Assembly (NCBI GenBank): GCA_016710465.1
Contig: JADJVS010000013.1
Span: 62,001 to 126,000 of the forward strand
Direction of reading: 5' to 3'
DNA length: 64,000 nucleotides
Source of the DNA: Sulfuritalea sp.
Lineage (GTDB): Bacteria > Pseudomonadota > Gammaproteobacteria > Burkholderiales > Rhodocyclaceae
Below the pieces are notes generated by a model. That model worked only from the letters and a program-made list of their open reading frames with translations. It did no database searches and was not told the DNA's origin. Positions 18,613 to 27,221 of the stretch are shown here, in pieces. Both the position numbers and the translations under genes were made by a program. Position 1 is the first letter of the stretch, and each line of letters opens with the position of its first letter.

Positions 18613-19794
18613 TCAGGCGAGTTCGATGCCGACGGCGGTCGCTTCACCGCCGCCAATGCACAGGCTGGCGACGCCGCGCTTCTTGCCTTGCTTCCTGAGC
18701 GCGCCGATCAGCGTCACGATGACGCGGGCACCGGAGGCGCCGATCGGATGACCCAGGGCGCAGGCGCCGCCGTGCACGTTGACCTTCTCGTGCGGCAGAT
18801 TGAGGTCGTGCATCGCCGCCATGGTGACCACGGCGAAGGCTTCGTTGATTTCCCAAAGGTCCACGCTGTCGGTAGTCCAGCCGTTCTTCGCCAGCAGCTT
18901 CTTCATGGCACCCACCGGGGCCGTGGTGAACAGGCCCGGTTCCTGGGCGAAGGTGGAATGGCCGACCACGGTGGCAAGCGGCTTGAGTCCCAGATTCGCC
19001 GCGGTCGAGGCGCGCATCATGACCAGCGCGGCGGCACCGTCGGAGATCGACGAGGAATTCGCGGCGGTTACCGTGCCGTCCTTGCGGAAGGCCGGCTTGA
19101 GGCCGGGGATCTTTTCGAGCTGCGCCTTGAAGGGCTGCTCGTCGCGGTCGATCACCACGTCGCCCTTGCGTCCGGACACGGTGACCGGGGCAATTTCCCA
19201 GGCAAAGCTGCCGTCCGTGTTGGCCTGCTTGGAACGGGTGGTGGAGGCGATGGCAAAGGCGTCCTGCGCTTCGCGGGTGAATTTGTAGCTGCCGGCGCAG
19301 TCCTCTGCGAAAGTGCCCATCAGGCGACCTTTGTCATAAGCGTCTTCGAGCCCGTCGAGGAACATGTGGTCCTTGACCTCGCCATGGCCGAGGCGGAAGC
19401 CGCCGCGCGCCTTGGGCAAGAGGTAGGGTGCATTGCTCATCGACTCCATGCCGCCGGCGACCATCACGTCAACGCTGCCGGCCAGCAGCATGTCGTGCGC
19501 GTACATCGCCGCGCGCATGCCCGAGCCGCACATCTTGTTCACCGTGGTGCAGCCGGCTGCCAGCGGCAGGCCGGCGCCGAGGCTGGCCTGGCGCGCCGGA
19601 GCCTGGCCCTGGCCGGCGGGCAGTACGCAGCCCATGATGACTTCGTCGACCTGTTCCGGCTTGAGGCCCGCGCGCTCGACGGCAGCCTTGATGGCGACGC
19701 TGCCGAGTTGCGCGCAGCTCAGGGACGCGAAATCGCCTTGAAACCCGCCCATGGGGGTACGCGTGGCGGAGACAATGACAATGGGGTCGGACAT
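18613..19794 (-). CDS. Acetyl-CoA C-acyltransferase (thiolase)
   Basis: 393-residue thiolase. Active-site residues are visible: Cys89 in NKMCGSGMRAAMY, His in GGACALGHPIGASGARV and the second Cys in ASLCIGGGEATAVGIE. It either cleaves 3-ketoacyl-CoA in degradation or condenses two acetyl-CoA to acetoacetyl-CoA, the first PHB step; with phaC nearby both uses are plausible. The start is ATG 19794 (MSDPIVIVSATRTP), preceded by AAAGGA. Confidence 0.93.
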   Translation of the reverse strand: MSDPIVIVSATRTPMGGFQGDFASLSCAQLGSVAIKAAVERAGLKPEQVDEVIMGCVLPAGQGQAPARQASLGAGLPLAAGCTTVNKMCGSGMRAAMYAHDMLLAGSVDVMVAGGMESMSNAPYLLPKARGGFRLGHGEVKDHMFLDGLEDAYDKGRLMGTFAEDCAGSYKFTREAQDAFAIASTTRSKQANTDGSFAWEIAPVTVSGRKGDVVIDRDEQPFKAQLEKIPGLKPAFRKDGTVTAANSSSISDGAAALVMMRASTAANLGLKPLATVVGHSTFAQEPGLFTTAPVGAMKKLLAKNGWTTDSVDLWEINEAFAVVTMAAMHDLNLPHEKVNVHGGACALGHPIGASGARVIVTLIGALRKQGKKRGVASLCIGGGEATAVGIELA

Positions 19795-19816
19795 GGCAAT
19801 TCCTTTCAATGCGGTT

Positions 19817-21022
19817 TCAAGTGAGCGTGGAGAGCGCCGCCTCGTAGCGCTCGGCGATGTGTTCGGGGGCCGTGAGGGTGAGGCCGAGGTCGCGGATCAG
19901 GCCGTCCTTGAGTCCGTAGATCCAGCCGTGGATGGTCAGCTCCTGGCCGCGTTGCCAGGCATCCTGGACGACCATGCTGCGCGAGACGTTGATCACCTGC
20001 TCCAGCACGTTGAGCTCGCACAGGCGGTCGTGGCGCCTTTCGACGGGCAATTCGTCGACCCGCGCGAGATGCTTGACGTGCACGTCCTGCACGTGGCGCA
20101 GCCAGAGGTCGGCCAGGCCGACGCGCTGATGTTCGAGCGCCGCCTGCACGCCGCCGCAGCCGTAGTGCCCGACCACCATGATGTGCCTGACCTTGAGCAC
20201 GTCGATGGCGAACTGGATCACCGAGAGGCAGTTGAGGTCGGTGTGCACCACCACGTTGGCGACATTGCGATGGACGAAGACCTCGCCCGGCAAGAGGCCG
20301 ACGATCTGGTTCGCCGGAACGCGCGAATCCGAGCAGCCGATCCACAGGTACTGCGGTGTCTGCAGGTGCGAGAGGCGCTCGAAATAGTCCGGATCGACTT
20401 CACGGATCTGGCGTGCCCAGGCACGGTTGAAGTCGAACAAGTGGTAGAGGTTGTCGTTCTCCACCTTGTCCTCGGACCAGTTTTCGAGGTCCAGGGCGAG
20501 GAACTGTGTGCCCTCCACCGGCGTCTGGTAGTAGGCCGGCGCGGCGGTGAAGCCGAGATCGCGGTAGAGCTTCACCGCAATGCGCATGGCCGGCAGCGTG
20601 TCGAGCATCACCTTGCGGTAGCCGATCTCGCGCGCGGCGCGGATCGCCGCCAGCGCCAGATCGCGGCCGACACCAAGGCCGCGAAAACCCGGCTCGACGT
20701 AGAGACGCTTGAGTTCGCAAACGCCTTCGGAATACGGCCGGATGCCGACGCAGCCGGCACCCTGTCCATCGACCGTGGCGTAGAAGAGTCGTCCGTCCGG
20801 CGCGGAATAGCGTCCAGGCAGGTTCGCCATTTCCTCGTCGAAATTCTGGAAGCACAGGTCGACGCCCAGCCAGGCGGCGTAGTTGCGAAAGAATTGCCGC
20901 ACCTGGCCGATTTCTTCCTGGTGCCCGGCACCGAGGACGCGGATCGCCGTTGCCTGCCCGCGAAGCGGAGTCCCAGGCACGCAAGGCGAGCCGGCGCCGA
21001 CTGTTGTCGACGGATTGCTCAT
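19817..21022 (-). CDS. Fusion protein: GNAT acetyltransferase plus beta-carbonic anhydrase
   Basis: 401 residues in one uninterrupted frame. Residues about 25-178 are a GNAT domain with the acetyl-CoA loop EPGFRGLGVGRDLALAAIRAARE. Residues about 195-395 are a beta-carbonic anhydrase with zinc ligands Cys230, His286 and Cys289 (CSDSR and GHYGCGG) and the Asp232-Arg234 pair. Each domain is full length, and there is no stop, repeat or frameshift at the joint. The CA half could provide bicarbonate for methylcrotonyl-CoA carboxylase made from the same cluster; the GNAT substrate is unknown. The start is ATG 21022. Confidence 0.88.
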   Translation of the reverse strand: MSNPSTTVGAGSPCVPGTPLRGQATAIRVLGAGHQEEIGQVRQFFRNYAAWLGVDLCFQNFDEEMANLPGRYSAPDGRLFYATVDGQGAGCVGIRPYSEGVCELKRLYVEPGFRGLGVGRDLALAAIRAAREIGYRKVMLDTLPAMRIAVKLYRDLGFTAAPAYYQTPVEGTQFLALDLENWSEDKVENDNLYHLFDFNRAWARQIREVDPDYFERLSHLQTPQYLWIGCSDSRVPANQIVGLLPGEVFVHRNVANVVVHTDLNCLSVIQFAIDVLKVRHIMVVGHYGCGGVQAALEHQRVGLADLWLRHVQDVHVKHLARVDELPVERRHDRLCELNVLEQVINVSRSMVVQDAWQRGQELTIHGWIYGLKDGLIRDLGLTLTAPEHIAERYEAALSTLT

Positions 21023-21053
21023 CGATATTCCTTCGCACGCATCGCGGACCGCC

Positions 21054-21491
21054 TCATGACCAGGGCAGCACGTAGCTGACGACCAGCGACTGCGCCAGCT
21101 CGCGCGATCCCTCCGGCAGCGGGCAGGCCTTGCGTATCTGGGTGTCCATATGCACCCCGGTCAGCAGGGTGATCGCCGACACCTCGCCCGTGTCGGCATT
21201 GCGCATCTCGTGGAAGAAGATGATCTTCTTCTCGCCTACCGAAACGATGCCGCTGTTGATCGCCACCGTATCGCCGGCATGCAGTTCGCGCTGGTAGGCG
21301 ATGCGCTGATCGACTGCCGCCATGCCACGATGGTGCTTGCGCAGGAAGGCGGCGCTCATGCCGATGTGCGACATCAGGTTCCAGGTCGCCTCGTCGAACT
21401 TGCCCACGTAGTACATCACGTTCATGTGATTCATGTGGTCGCAGTGCCACGGGTAGACCGTGCCGCGATAGGTTGACAGCAGTTTGCTCAT
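21054..21491 (-). CDS. Acyl-CoA thioesterase, 4HBT hot-dog family
   Basis: 145-residue hot-dog fold thioesterase. Seen: YRGTVYPWHCDHMNHMNVMYYVGKFDEATW, in which the D-H-M-N-H pattern marks 4-hydroxybenzoyl-CoA thioesterase-like enzymes, and a long central helix. It hydrolyses an acyl-CoA to free acid and CoA, possibly relieving CoA sequestration during leucine degradation. The start is ATG 21491; the gene lies 23 bp after the PaaI-like thioesterase. It is one of three thioesterases of the cluster. Confidence 0.85.
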   Translation of the reverse strand: MSKLLSTYRGTVYPWHCDHMNHMNVMYYVGKFDEATWNLMSHIGMSAAFLRKHHRGMAAVDQRIAYQRELHAGDTVAINSGIVSVGEKKIIFFHEMRNADTGEVSAITLLTGVHMDTQIRKACPLPEGSRELAQSLVVSYVLPWS

Positions 21492-21514
21492 CGCGCGGTC
21501 TCCCGGTCCGTGGT

Positions 21515-22048
21515 TCACACGTTGAATATCAGGCAAGTGGTGGTGGCATGGGCATACAGCTTGCCCTCGGCATCGACCAGCTTGCCCTCGGCGGTGCCGA
21601 TCTGCTTGCCGGCGTGGATCACCCGGCCCTCGGCGCGCACCGGCCCGACGCGGTCGGTCAGCGCCCGGATGTAGTTCACCTTGAGTTCGATGGTGGTATA
21701 GCCCTGCCCCGCCTCGAGGGTGCTCTGGATCGCGCAGGCGACGCAGGAATCGAGCAGCGTGGCGTGGAAGCCGCCATGCACCGAGCCGATCGGGTTGTAA
21801 TGCCGATGTTGGGGCGTACCCTGAAAAATGACGTGGCCCTTCTCGGCATGGACCATATAGAAACCCAGGGTGTCGCTGATCGGCGGTCGCGGCAGTTCGC
21901 CGGCGATCATCTTCTGGAACAGTTCGAGGCCGGAGCACTCACGCAGATTTTCCAGCGTCAGCATGCCCTGGCCCTTCGATCGCGCGCGGACATCGGCTTC
22001 CTGCTTCAGCCATTCCTCGCGTCGCTGCCGGGCATGTTGCGCGCTCAT
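21515..22048 (-). CDS. PaaI-family thioesterase with N-terminal extension
   Basis: 177-residue hot-dog thioesterase. The core motif HYNPIGSVHGGFHATLLDSCVACAIQS carries the H-G-G and Asp pattern of PaaI-type enzymes; about 45 extra charged residues precede the domain. The start ATG 22048 shares a base with the isovaleryl-CoA dehydrogenase stop (TGATG), so it is translated directly after LiuA. The substrate is unknown; a CoA thioester of the isovalerate route is likely. Confidence 0.86.
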   Translation of the reverse strand: MSAQHARQRREEWLKQEADVRARSKGQGMLTLENLRECSGLELFQKMIAGELPRPPISDTLGFYMVHAEKGHVIFQGTPQHRHYNPIGSVHGGFHATLLDSCVACAIQSTLEAGQGYTTIELKVNYIRALTDRVGPVRAEGRVIHAGKQIGTAEGKLVDAEGKLYAHATTTCLIFNV

Positions 22049-23214
22049 CACATGGTCTCGTTGTAGAGTTCGCGGCCGATCAGCATGCGGCGGATCTCGC
22101 TGGTGCCGGCGCCGATCTCGTAGAGCTTGGCGTCGCGCCACAAGCGCCCGACCGGGTAGTCGTTGGTATAGCCGACGCCGCCCAGCGTCTGGATCGCCTC
22201 GCCGGCCATCCAGGTCGCCTTCTCCGCCGAGTAGAGAATCGCCCCGGCGGCATCCTTGCGCAGGGTGCGCGCGTGGTCGCCGCGGTCGCAGGCCTTGCCC
22301 AGCGCATAGACGTAGGCGCGCGTGGCCTGCCAGGTCGAATACATGTCGGCCAGCTTGCCCTGCATCAACTGGAACTCGCCGATGCTCTGGCCGAACTGCT
22401 TGCGTTCGTGGATGAAGGGCAGCACCACGTCCATGCAGGCCGCCATGATGCCCAGCGGGCCGCCCGAGAGCACCGCGCGCTCGTAGTCGAGGCCCGACAT
22501 CAACACGCGCGTGCCGTTGCCCTCGCCGCCCATGACGTTCTCGACCGGCACTTCGCAGTCGTCGAAGAACAGCGGGTAGGTGTTGGAGCCGCGCATGCCG
22601 AGCTTGTCGAGGTGCTGGCCCTTTGAGAATCCCTTGAAGCCCTTCTCGACGATGAAGGCGGTCATGCCCTTGGCACCGCCCTCGGGATTGGTCTTGGCAT
22701 ACACCACCAGGGTGTCGGCATCGCCGCCGTTGGTGATCCACATCTTCGAACCGTTCAGCACATAACGGTCGCCTTTCAGATCGGCGCGCAGCTTCATCGA
22801 CACCACGTCGGACCCGGCGCCGGGCTCCGACATCGCCAGCGCACCGACATGCTCGCCGGAAATCAGCTTGGGCAGGTACTTTTTCTTCTGCGCCTCGCTG
22901 CCGTTGCGGCGAATCTGGTTGACGCAGAGGTTCGAATGCGCGCCGTAGGACAGGCCAACCGAGGCCGACGCGCGCGAGATTTCCTCCATCGCCACAATGT
23001 GCGCCAGATAGCCCATTTTCGTGCCGCCGTATTCCTCGTCGGCGGTCATGCCGAGCAGACCCATGTCGCCGAATTTCTTCCACAGATCGGCGGGGAAGAG
23101 GTTGTCGCGGTCGATCTCGGCCGCGCGCGGCAGGATTTCCTTCTGCGCGAAGGCCCACACGGCATCGCGCAGCATGTCGACGTCATCGCCGAGGTCAAAG
23201 TTGATTCCGAGCAT
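22048..23214 (-). CDS. liuA: Isovaleryl-CoA dehydrogenase
   Basis: 388-residue FAD enzyme oxidising isovaleryl-CoA to 3-methylcrotonyl-CoA. Seen: AMSEPGAGSDVVSMKLRA, KMWITNGGDADTLVVYAKT and the IVD-specific catalytic Glu245 in GLDYERAVLSGGPLGIM, with no acidic residue at the usual late position (LYEIGAGTSEIRRMLIGREL). That shift of the base is the hallmark of isovaleryl-CoA dehydrogenases. The start is ATG 23214, overlapping the upstream thioesterase stop (TAATG). Confidence 0.95.
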   Translation of the reverse strand: MLGINFDLGDDVDMLRDAVWAFAQKEILPRAAEIDRDNLFPADLWKKFGDMGLLGMTADEEYGGTKMGYLAHIVAMEEISRASASVGLSYGAHSNLCVNQIRRNGSEAQKKKYLPKLISGEHVGALAMSEPGAGSDVVSMKLRADLKGDRYVLNGSKMWITNGGDADTLVVYAKTNPEGGAKGMTAFIVEKGFKGFSKGQHLDKLGMRGSNTYPLFFDDCEVPVENVMGGEGNGTRVLMSGLDYERAVLSGGPLGIMAACMDVVLPFIHERKQFGQSIGEFQLMQGKLADMYSTWQATRAYVYALGKACDRGDHARTLRKDAAGAILYSAEKATWMAGEAIQTLGGVGYTNDYPVGRLWRDAKLYEIGAGTSEIRRMLIGRELYNETM

Positions 23215-23687
23215 TATTTTTTCTCCTTGGCATGCATCGTCATGAGGGTTTGCTGCATGGTCGCGCAATGGGTGGCGTTTCCGTTCCTGATCGCATACAC
23301 CTCGCCTCGGGTAATCACCAGGTTGCGACCGGTTTTGAGTACCTGGCCCTCGGCGACGAGGTATTCGCCGTCGGCCGGGGCCAGCAGGTTGAGCTTGAAC
23401 TCGACGGTGAGCACGTCGGAACCGGCCGGCATCAGGGTTAGGCCGGCGTAGCCGCCGGCGCTGTCGACGATGGTGCTGGTGATGCCGGCGTGGAAGAAGC
23501 CGTTCTGCTGGGTGAGGTCGGCGCGGAAGGGAAGGCGGACCTCGCAATGGCCGGGGGCCAGGGCGCCCATTTCGGCGCCGATCAGGGTCATCACCGTCTG
23601 CCGGGCAAAGCTGCCGCGCACCGTGGCTTCCCAGTCGGGATTGCGCGGCTCGAAACGTTTCTGGGCGGGACGTGCGGTGTGGGGCAT
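23214..23687 (-). CDS. PaaI-family thioesterase, first gene of the liu transcript
   Basis: 157-residue hot-dog thioesterase with the PaaI motif QQNGFFHAGITSTIVDSAGGYAGLTLMPAG. It lies 35 bp downstream of the palindromic operator, with GGAGAG ahead of ATG 23687, so it is the first gene of the regulated operon. The stop overlaps the liuA start. It is likely to hydrolyse a short or branched acyl-CoA of this pathway. Confidence 0.86.
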   Translation of the reverse strand: MPHTARPAQKRFEPRNPDWEATVRGSFARQTVMTLIGAEMGALAPGHCEVRLPFRADLTQQNGFFHAGITSTIVDSAGGYAGLTLMPAGSDVLTVEFKLNLLAPADGEYLVAEGQVLKTGRNLVITRGEVYAIRNGNATHCATMQQTLMTMHAKEKK

Positions 23688-23721
23688 GTTCTCTCCGACC
23701 GAGGCAGCAGGTGGCGAATGG

Positions 23722-23749
23722 TAGTTGACGTTGACGTCAACGTCAACTA
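23722..23749. promoter_or_regulatory. Probable LiuR operator (perfect 28-bp palindrome)
   Basis: A perfect palindrome centred on the ACGT at 23734-23737, with arms beginning TAGTTGACGTTGAC. Known LiuR sites in proteobacteria are palindromes of the TTGACGT/ACGTCAA type, and this sits exactly between liuR and the first structural gene, overlapping the liuR stop codon (23743-23745). LiuR is expected to repress and respond to a branched-chain pathway signal. Confidence 0.85.
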
Positions 23750-24159
23750 GCGCGGGTTTTCTTGCGGGGCGCCTTCCTGGCGGGCTGGCCGGCCTTCAGC
23801 ATTTCGCGGCATTGCCGCTCGAAGCGGCTGATTTCCTTGAGCACGGCCTCGATGTCGTCGCGCTGTTGCTCCAGCGCGGCGCGACGCTGTTCGAGCGCGC
23901 CGAGGAAGGACAGCAACTGCGTAGACTCGTCCTCGACCGTGTCGTACATGTCGATCAGTTCCTTGATCTCGGCCAGGGACAGGCCAAGGCGCTTGCCGCG
24001 CAGCGCAAGCTTGAGGCGCGTCTGGTCACGCTTGCTGTAGATGCGATTGCCGCCCTCGCGACCCGGCGATACCAGCCCGTGGGATTCCCAGTAACGGATG
24101 GCGCGCGTGGTGACGCCGAAATCGCGGGCCAGCTCGGTGATGGTTTGGGTTTCGTTCAT
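23743..24159 (-). CDS. liuR: MerR-family regulator of leucine/isovalerate degradation
   Basis: 138-residue MerR-type protein. Seen: the winged helix TITELARDFGVTTRAIRYWESHGLVSPGREG with R-x-Y-S/R pattern and a coiled-coil dimer helix (about 82-125), then a basic tail RKAPRKKTRAS. No metal-binding Cys are present, in line with the LiuR subgroup that controls liu genes. The start is ATG 24159, chosen because the alternative 27 upstream residues do not resemble a MerR N terminus. It is followed by its likely operator and the liu operon on the same strand. Confidence 0.9.
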   Translation of the reverse strand: MNETQTITELARDFGVTTRAIRYWESHGLVSPGREGGNRIYSKRDQTRLKLALRGKRLGLSLAEIKELIDMYDTVEDESTQLLSFLGALEQRRAALEQQRDDIEAVLKEISRFERQCREMLKAGQPARKAPRKKTRAS

Positions 24160-24280
24160 GACGGGAGGCCGCTGGCGGCAATTGCTGCACCGCACATAAG
24201 GCACTGAAATTTGGATAAAATGGCAGATCGCCTGCGGCAAATTTAAGCAGATTCCCCTTCAGGATGCAAAGAGACACCGC

Positions 24281-25294
24281 TTGAACGCTCCCATCGCCTA
24301 TCCCCACGAAACTTCGCCCGCCCCCGGCGTGGCGGTGGCGCTTGTGCCCGGCGTGGAGTGGCTTTGCATGCCTCTGCCTTTTGCCCTGAACCACATCAAC
24401 ACCTGGCTCTTGTCCGACGGCGACGGCTATGCGGCGGTGGATACCGGCTTCGCCCAGGAGCCGATACAGCAAGCCTGGAAGTCGGCGCTCGCACAACGGC
24501 GCTTGACGCGCGTCATCGTCACCCACTGCCACCCCGACCACCTCGGCCTGGCGGCATGGCTGGAACAGGAGACCGGCGCCGGGCTGTGGATCGCCCAGGG
24601 CGAATACCTCGCGGCGCAGATGATGGTGGAGCAGATCGCCGGCTACTCGATCGCCGCCATGGTTGAATTCTTCCGCTCGCATGGACTTGAGCAGTCGCGC
24701 ATCGACGGCCTGGTCCAGCGCGGCAATGGCTACAAGCGCGGCGTGCCGGAAATTCCCGCCACCTACCGGCGCCTGTTCCCCGAACAGCGCCTGCGCATCG
24801 GCGAACACGAATGGCGCACCATCGTCGGCCATGGCCACGCGCCGGAACACATGAGCCTGTATTGCGCCGAGCTCGGCATCCTGATTTCCGGCGACATGCT
24901 GTTGCCGCGCATCTCGACCAACATCTCGGTGATGGCCAGCACGCCCTGGGCCGATCCGCTGGGTCTGTTCCTCGACTCGATCGATCAGTTCCTGACGCTG
25001 CCCGCGGACACGCTGGTGCTGCCCTCGCACGGCCGCCCTTTTCGTGGCCTGCATGCCCGCGTCGAGCAGTTGCATGCGCACCACGCGCAGCGCTGCGAAC
25101 TGTTGGTCAAGGCCTGTCGCGGCACGCCCACTTCGGCCGCCGAACTGATTCCCGTGCTGTTCGACCGCGAAATCCCCGATCCGCACCAAACGATGTTTGC
25201 CATGGGCGAGGCCATCGCCCACCTGAATCACCTGGAACACGCAGGAAGCATGCAGCGCATCGTAGCAAACGGCCTGGTCCGTTTCGTCAGCTAA
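24281..25294 (+). CDS. MBL-fold metallo-hydrolase upstream of phaC
   Basis: 337-residue metallo-hydrolase. Metal ligands in VTHCHPDHLGLAAW (His82, His84, Asp86, His87), with a later Asp in LISGDMLLPRIS and His in VVLPSHGRPF-like sequence (LVLPSHGRPFRG). The C-terminal helical region resembles glyoxalase-II-like hydrolases that act on CoA or glutathione thioesters. The start appears to be TTG 24281. It is divergent from liuR and lies 14 bp before phaC, so it is probably co-transcribed with it. Confidence 0.85.
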   Translation: MNAPIAYPHETSPAPGVAVALVPGVEWLCMPLPFALNHINTWLLSDGDGYAAVDTGFAQEPIQQAWKSALAQRRLTRVIVTHCHPDHLGLAAWLEQETGAGLWIAQGEYLAAQMMVEQIAGYSIAAMVEFFRSHGLEQSRIDGLVQRGNGYKRGVPEIPATYRRLFPEQRLRIGEHEWRTIVGHGHAPEHMSLYCAELGILISGDMLLPRISTNISVMASTPWADPLGLFLDSIDQFLTLPADTLVLPSHGRPFRGLHARVEQLHAHHAQRCELLVKACRGTPTSAAELIPVLFDREIPDPHQTMFAMGEAIAHLNHLEHAGSMQRIVANGLVRFVS

Positions 25295-25308
25295 CCCAAG
25301 GAGTCTCC

Positions 25309-27117
25309 ATGTCCGCCAAAGAAGCCAACACCTTGCCCGATCCCAAGGAAATCGCCAAGACCTACGCCGAGGTCGCCGAGCGCGCCTCGCACCTGATCAC
25401 CGATCATGTGAAGCGCCAGATGAAGCGGGGCGTGTCGGTGCCCTCCGACGACCTCGGCATCGCCCAGGCCTTCATGGACATGATGGCCAAGATGCTGGCC
25501 AATCCCTACAAGCTGGCCCAGGCGCAGATGAACCTGGTGTGGGACTACTTCTCGCTGTGGCAGCACTCGACGCTGCGCATGATGGGCATGCAGGGCGCGC
25601 CCGTGGCCGAGCCGAAGAAGGGCGACAAGCGCTTCGCCGATGCCGAGTGGGAAGAACACTTCCTGTTCGACTTCATCAAGCAGTCCTACCTGATCACCGC
25701 GCGCCACATCCACGACTCGGTGAGCAATGTCGAGGACCTCGACGAAAACTCGCGCAAGAAGGTGAACTTCTTCACCCGCCAGTTCATCGATGCCCTGGCG
25801 CCGTCGAACTTCGCCGTGACCAATCCGGAAGTGCTGCGCGAAACCGTCAAGAGCCACGGCCAGAACCTGCTCAAGGGCTTCAACAACCTGTTGCGCGACA
25901 TCGAGGAAGGCGGCGGCCAGTTGCGCGTCAAGATGACCGACCCCTCGGCCTTCGAGATGGGCAAGAACGTCGCCTCGACGCCGGGCAAGGTGATCTTCCA
26001 GAACGAGATGATCCAGTTGCTGCAGTTTAGTCCGACCACCAAGGAACAATTCAAGCGCCCGCTGCTGATCATCCCGCCCTGGATCAACAAGTATTACATC
26101 CTCGACCTGCGCGAAAGCAATTCCTGGATCAAGTGGTGCACCGACCAGGGCCACTCGGTGTTCGTCATTTCCTGGGTCAATCCGGACGCCAAGCTGGCGG
26201 CCAAGGGCTTCGACGACTACATGACCGAGGGCGCGCTGACCGCCATCGACGTGGTCTGCCAGCAGACCGGCGAGAAGGAAGTCAATCTCATCGGCTATTG
26301 CCTGGGCGGCACCCTGCTCGGCTCGACCATGGGCTACATGGCGGCCAAGAAGGACAAGCGCATCGCTTCGGCGACCTTCTTCGTCGCCCTGCTCGACTTC
26401 TCGGTTCCCGGCGAACTCGGCGTCTTCATCGACGAAGGCCAGGTTGCCAGCCTGGAGAAGAAGATGGAGGAACGCGGCTACCTGGAAGGCTCGGAGATGG
26501 GCACGACCTTCAACATGCTGCGCTCCAACGACCTGATCTGGACCTTCGTGGTCAACAACTACCTGATGGGCAAGGAGCCCTTCCCCTTCGACCTGCTGTA
26601 CTGGAATTCCGATTCCACGCGCATGCCCTACAAGATGCACAGCTACTACCTGCGCAACATGTACATGAAGAACCTGCTGCGCGTGCCCGGCGGCATCACC
26701 CTGCTCGACACGCCGATCGACATTTCCAAGGTCAAGACGCCCTGCTACTTCATTTCCACCATCGAGGACCACATCGCCCCGTGGCGCAGCGTGTATCTCG
26801 GCTCGACCGTGCTCGGCGGCCCGGTGCGCTTTGTCCTCGGCGGTTCGGGCCACATCGCCGGCATCGTCAATCCGCCATCGGCCAACAAGTATGGCTTCTG
26901 GATCAACGACAAGCGCCCCGACACGCCCGACGAATGGTTCGCCGGCGCCAAGCAGAACGAGGGTTCCTGGTGGACCGACTGGCAGAAATGGATCACCAAC
27001 CTGAATGACGAGAAGGTTCCCGCGCGTGACCCCGCCAAGGGCAAGTTCAAGGCGCTCGAAGACGCGCCGGGCTCCTTCGTCAAGTTCCGCCTCGACGCAT
27101 CCAAGACCAGGAAGTGA
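25309..27117 (+). CDS. phaC: Class I polyhydroxyalkanoate synthase
   Basis: 602-residue PHA synthase that polymerises 3-hydroxyacyl-CoA on granules. Seen: the alpha/beta-hydrolase lipase-like box GYCLGGT with nucleophile Cys331, catalytic Asp487 in STIEDHIAPW and His515 in GGSGHIAG, all in the family order. The start is ATG 25309 with AAGGAG upstream. The length and the N-terminal helical region are typical for class I. phaA/phaB are not in the window, although the liu-cluster thiolase could provide acetoacetyl-CoA. A clear terminator follows. Confidence 0.95.
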   Translation: MSAKEANTLPDPKEIAKTYAEVAERASHLITDHVKRQMKRGVSVPSDDLGIAQAFMDMMAKMLANPYKLAQAQMNLVWDYFSLWQHSTLRMMGMQGAPVAEPKKGDKRFADAEWEEHFLFDFIKQSYLITARHIHDSVSNVEDLDENSRKKVNFFTRQFIDALAPSNFAVTNPEVLRETVKSHGQNLLKGFNNLLRDIEEGGGQLRVKMTDPSAFEMGKNVASTPGKVIFQNEMIQLLQFSPTTKEQFKRPLLIIPPWINKYYILDLRESNSWIKWCTDQGHSVFVISWVNPDAKLAAKGFDDYMTEGALTAIDVVCQQTGEKEVNLIGYCLGGTLLGSTMGYMAAKKDKRIASATFFVALLDFSVPGELGVFIDEGQVASLEKKMEERGYLEGSEMGTTFNMLRSNDLIWTFVVNNYLMGKEPFPFDLLYWNSDSTRMPYKMHSYYLRNMYMKNLLRVPGGITLLDTPIDISKVKTPCYFISTIEDHIAPWRSVYLGSTVLGGPVRFVLGGSGHIAGIVNPPSANKYGFWINDKRPDTPDEWFAGAKQNEGSWWTDWQKWITNLNDEKVPARDPAKGKFKALEDAPGSFVKFRLDASKTRK

Positions 27118-27164
27118 TCCCCGATCCGGAAAGCGTCCCCGCCGGGGACCTTCCCGGCACTAGA

Positions 27165-27200
27165 ACGGGTGCGGAGCCGCAAGGTACCGCACCCGTTTTT
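27165..27200 (+). terminator. Rho-independent terminator after phaC
   Basis: ACGGGTGCGG (27165-27174) and CCGCACCCGT (27187-27196) form a perfect 10-bp stem followed by a T-run (27196-27200). It lies 48 bp after the phaC stop and ends the MBL-phaC transcript. Confidence 0.85.
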
Positions 27201-27221
27201 CGTTCCGGAACGCCACGGCGC

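Noticed and set aside
23722..23749. Terminator for liuR
   Set aside because: The palindrome has no loop and no T-run; perfect symmetry and the ACGT core fit a protein-binding site.
25291..26853. 520-codon minus-strand frame opposite phaC
   Set aside because: Antisense shadow; phaC has a complete catalytic triad and ribosome site.
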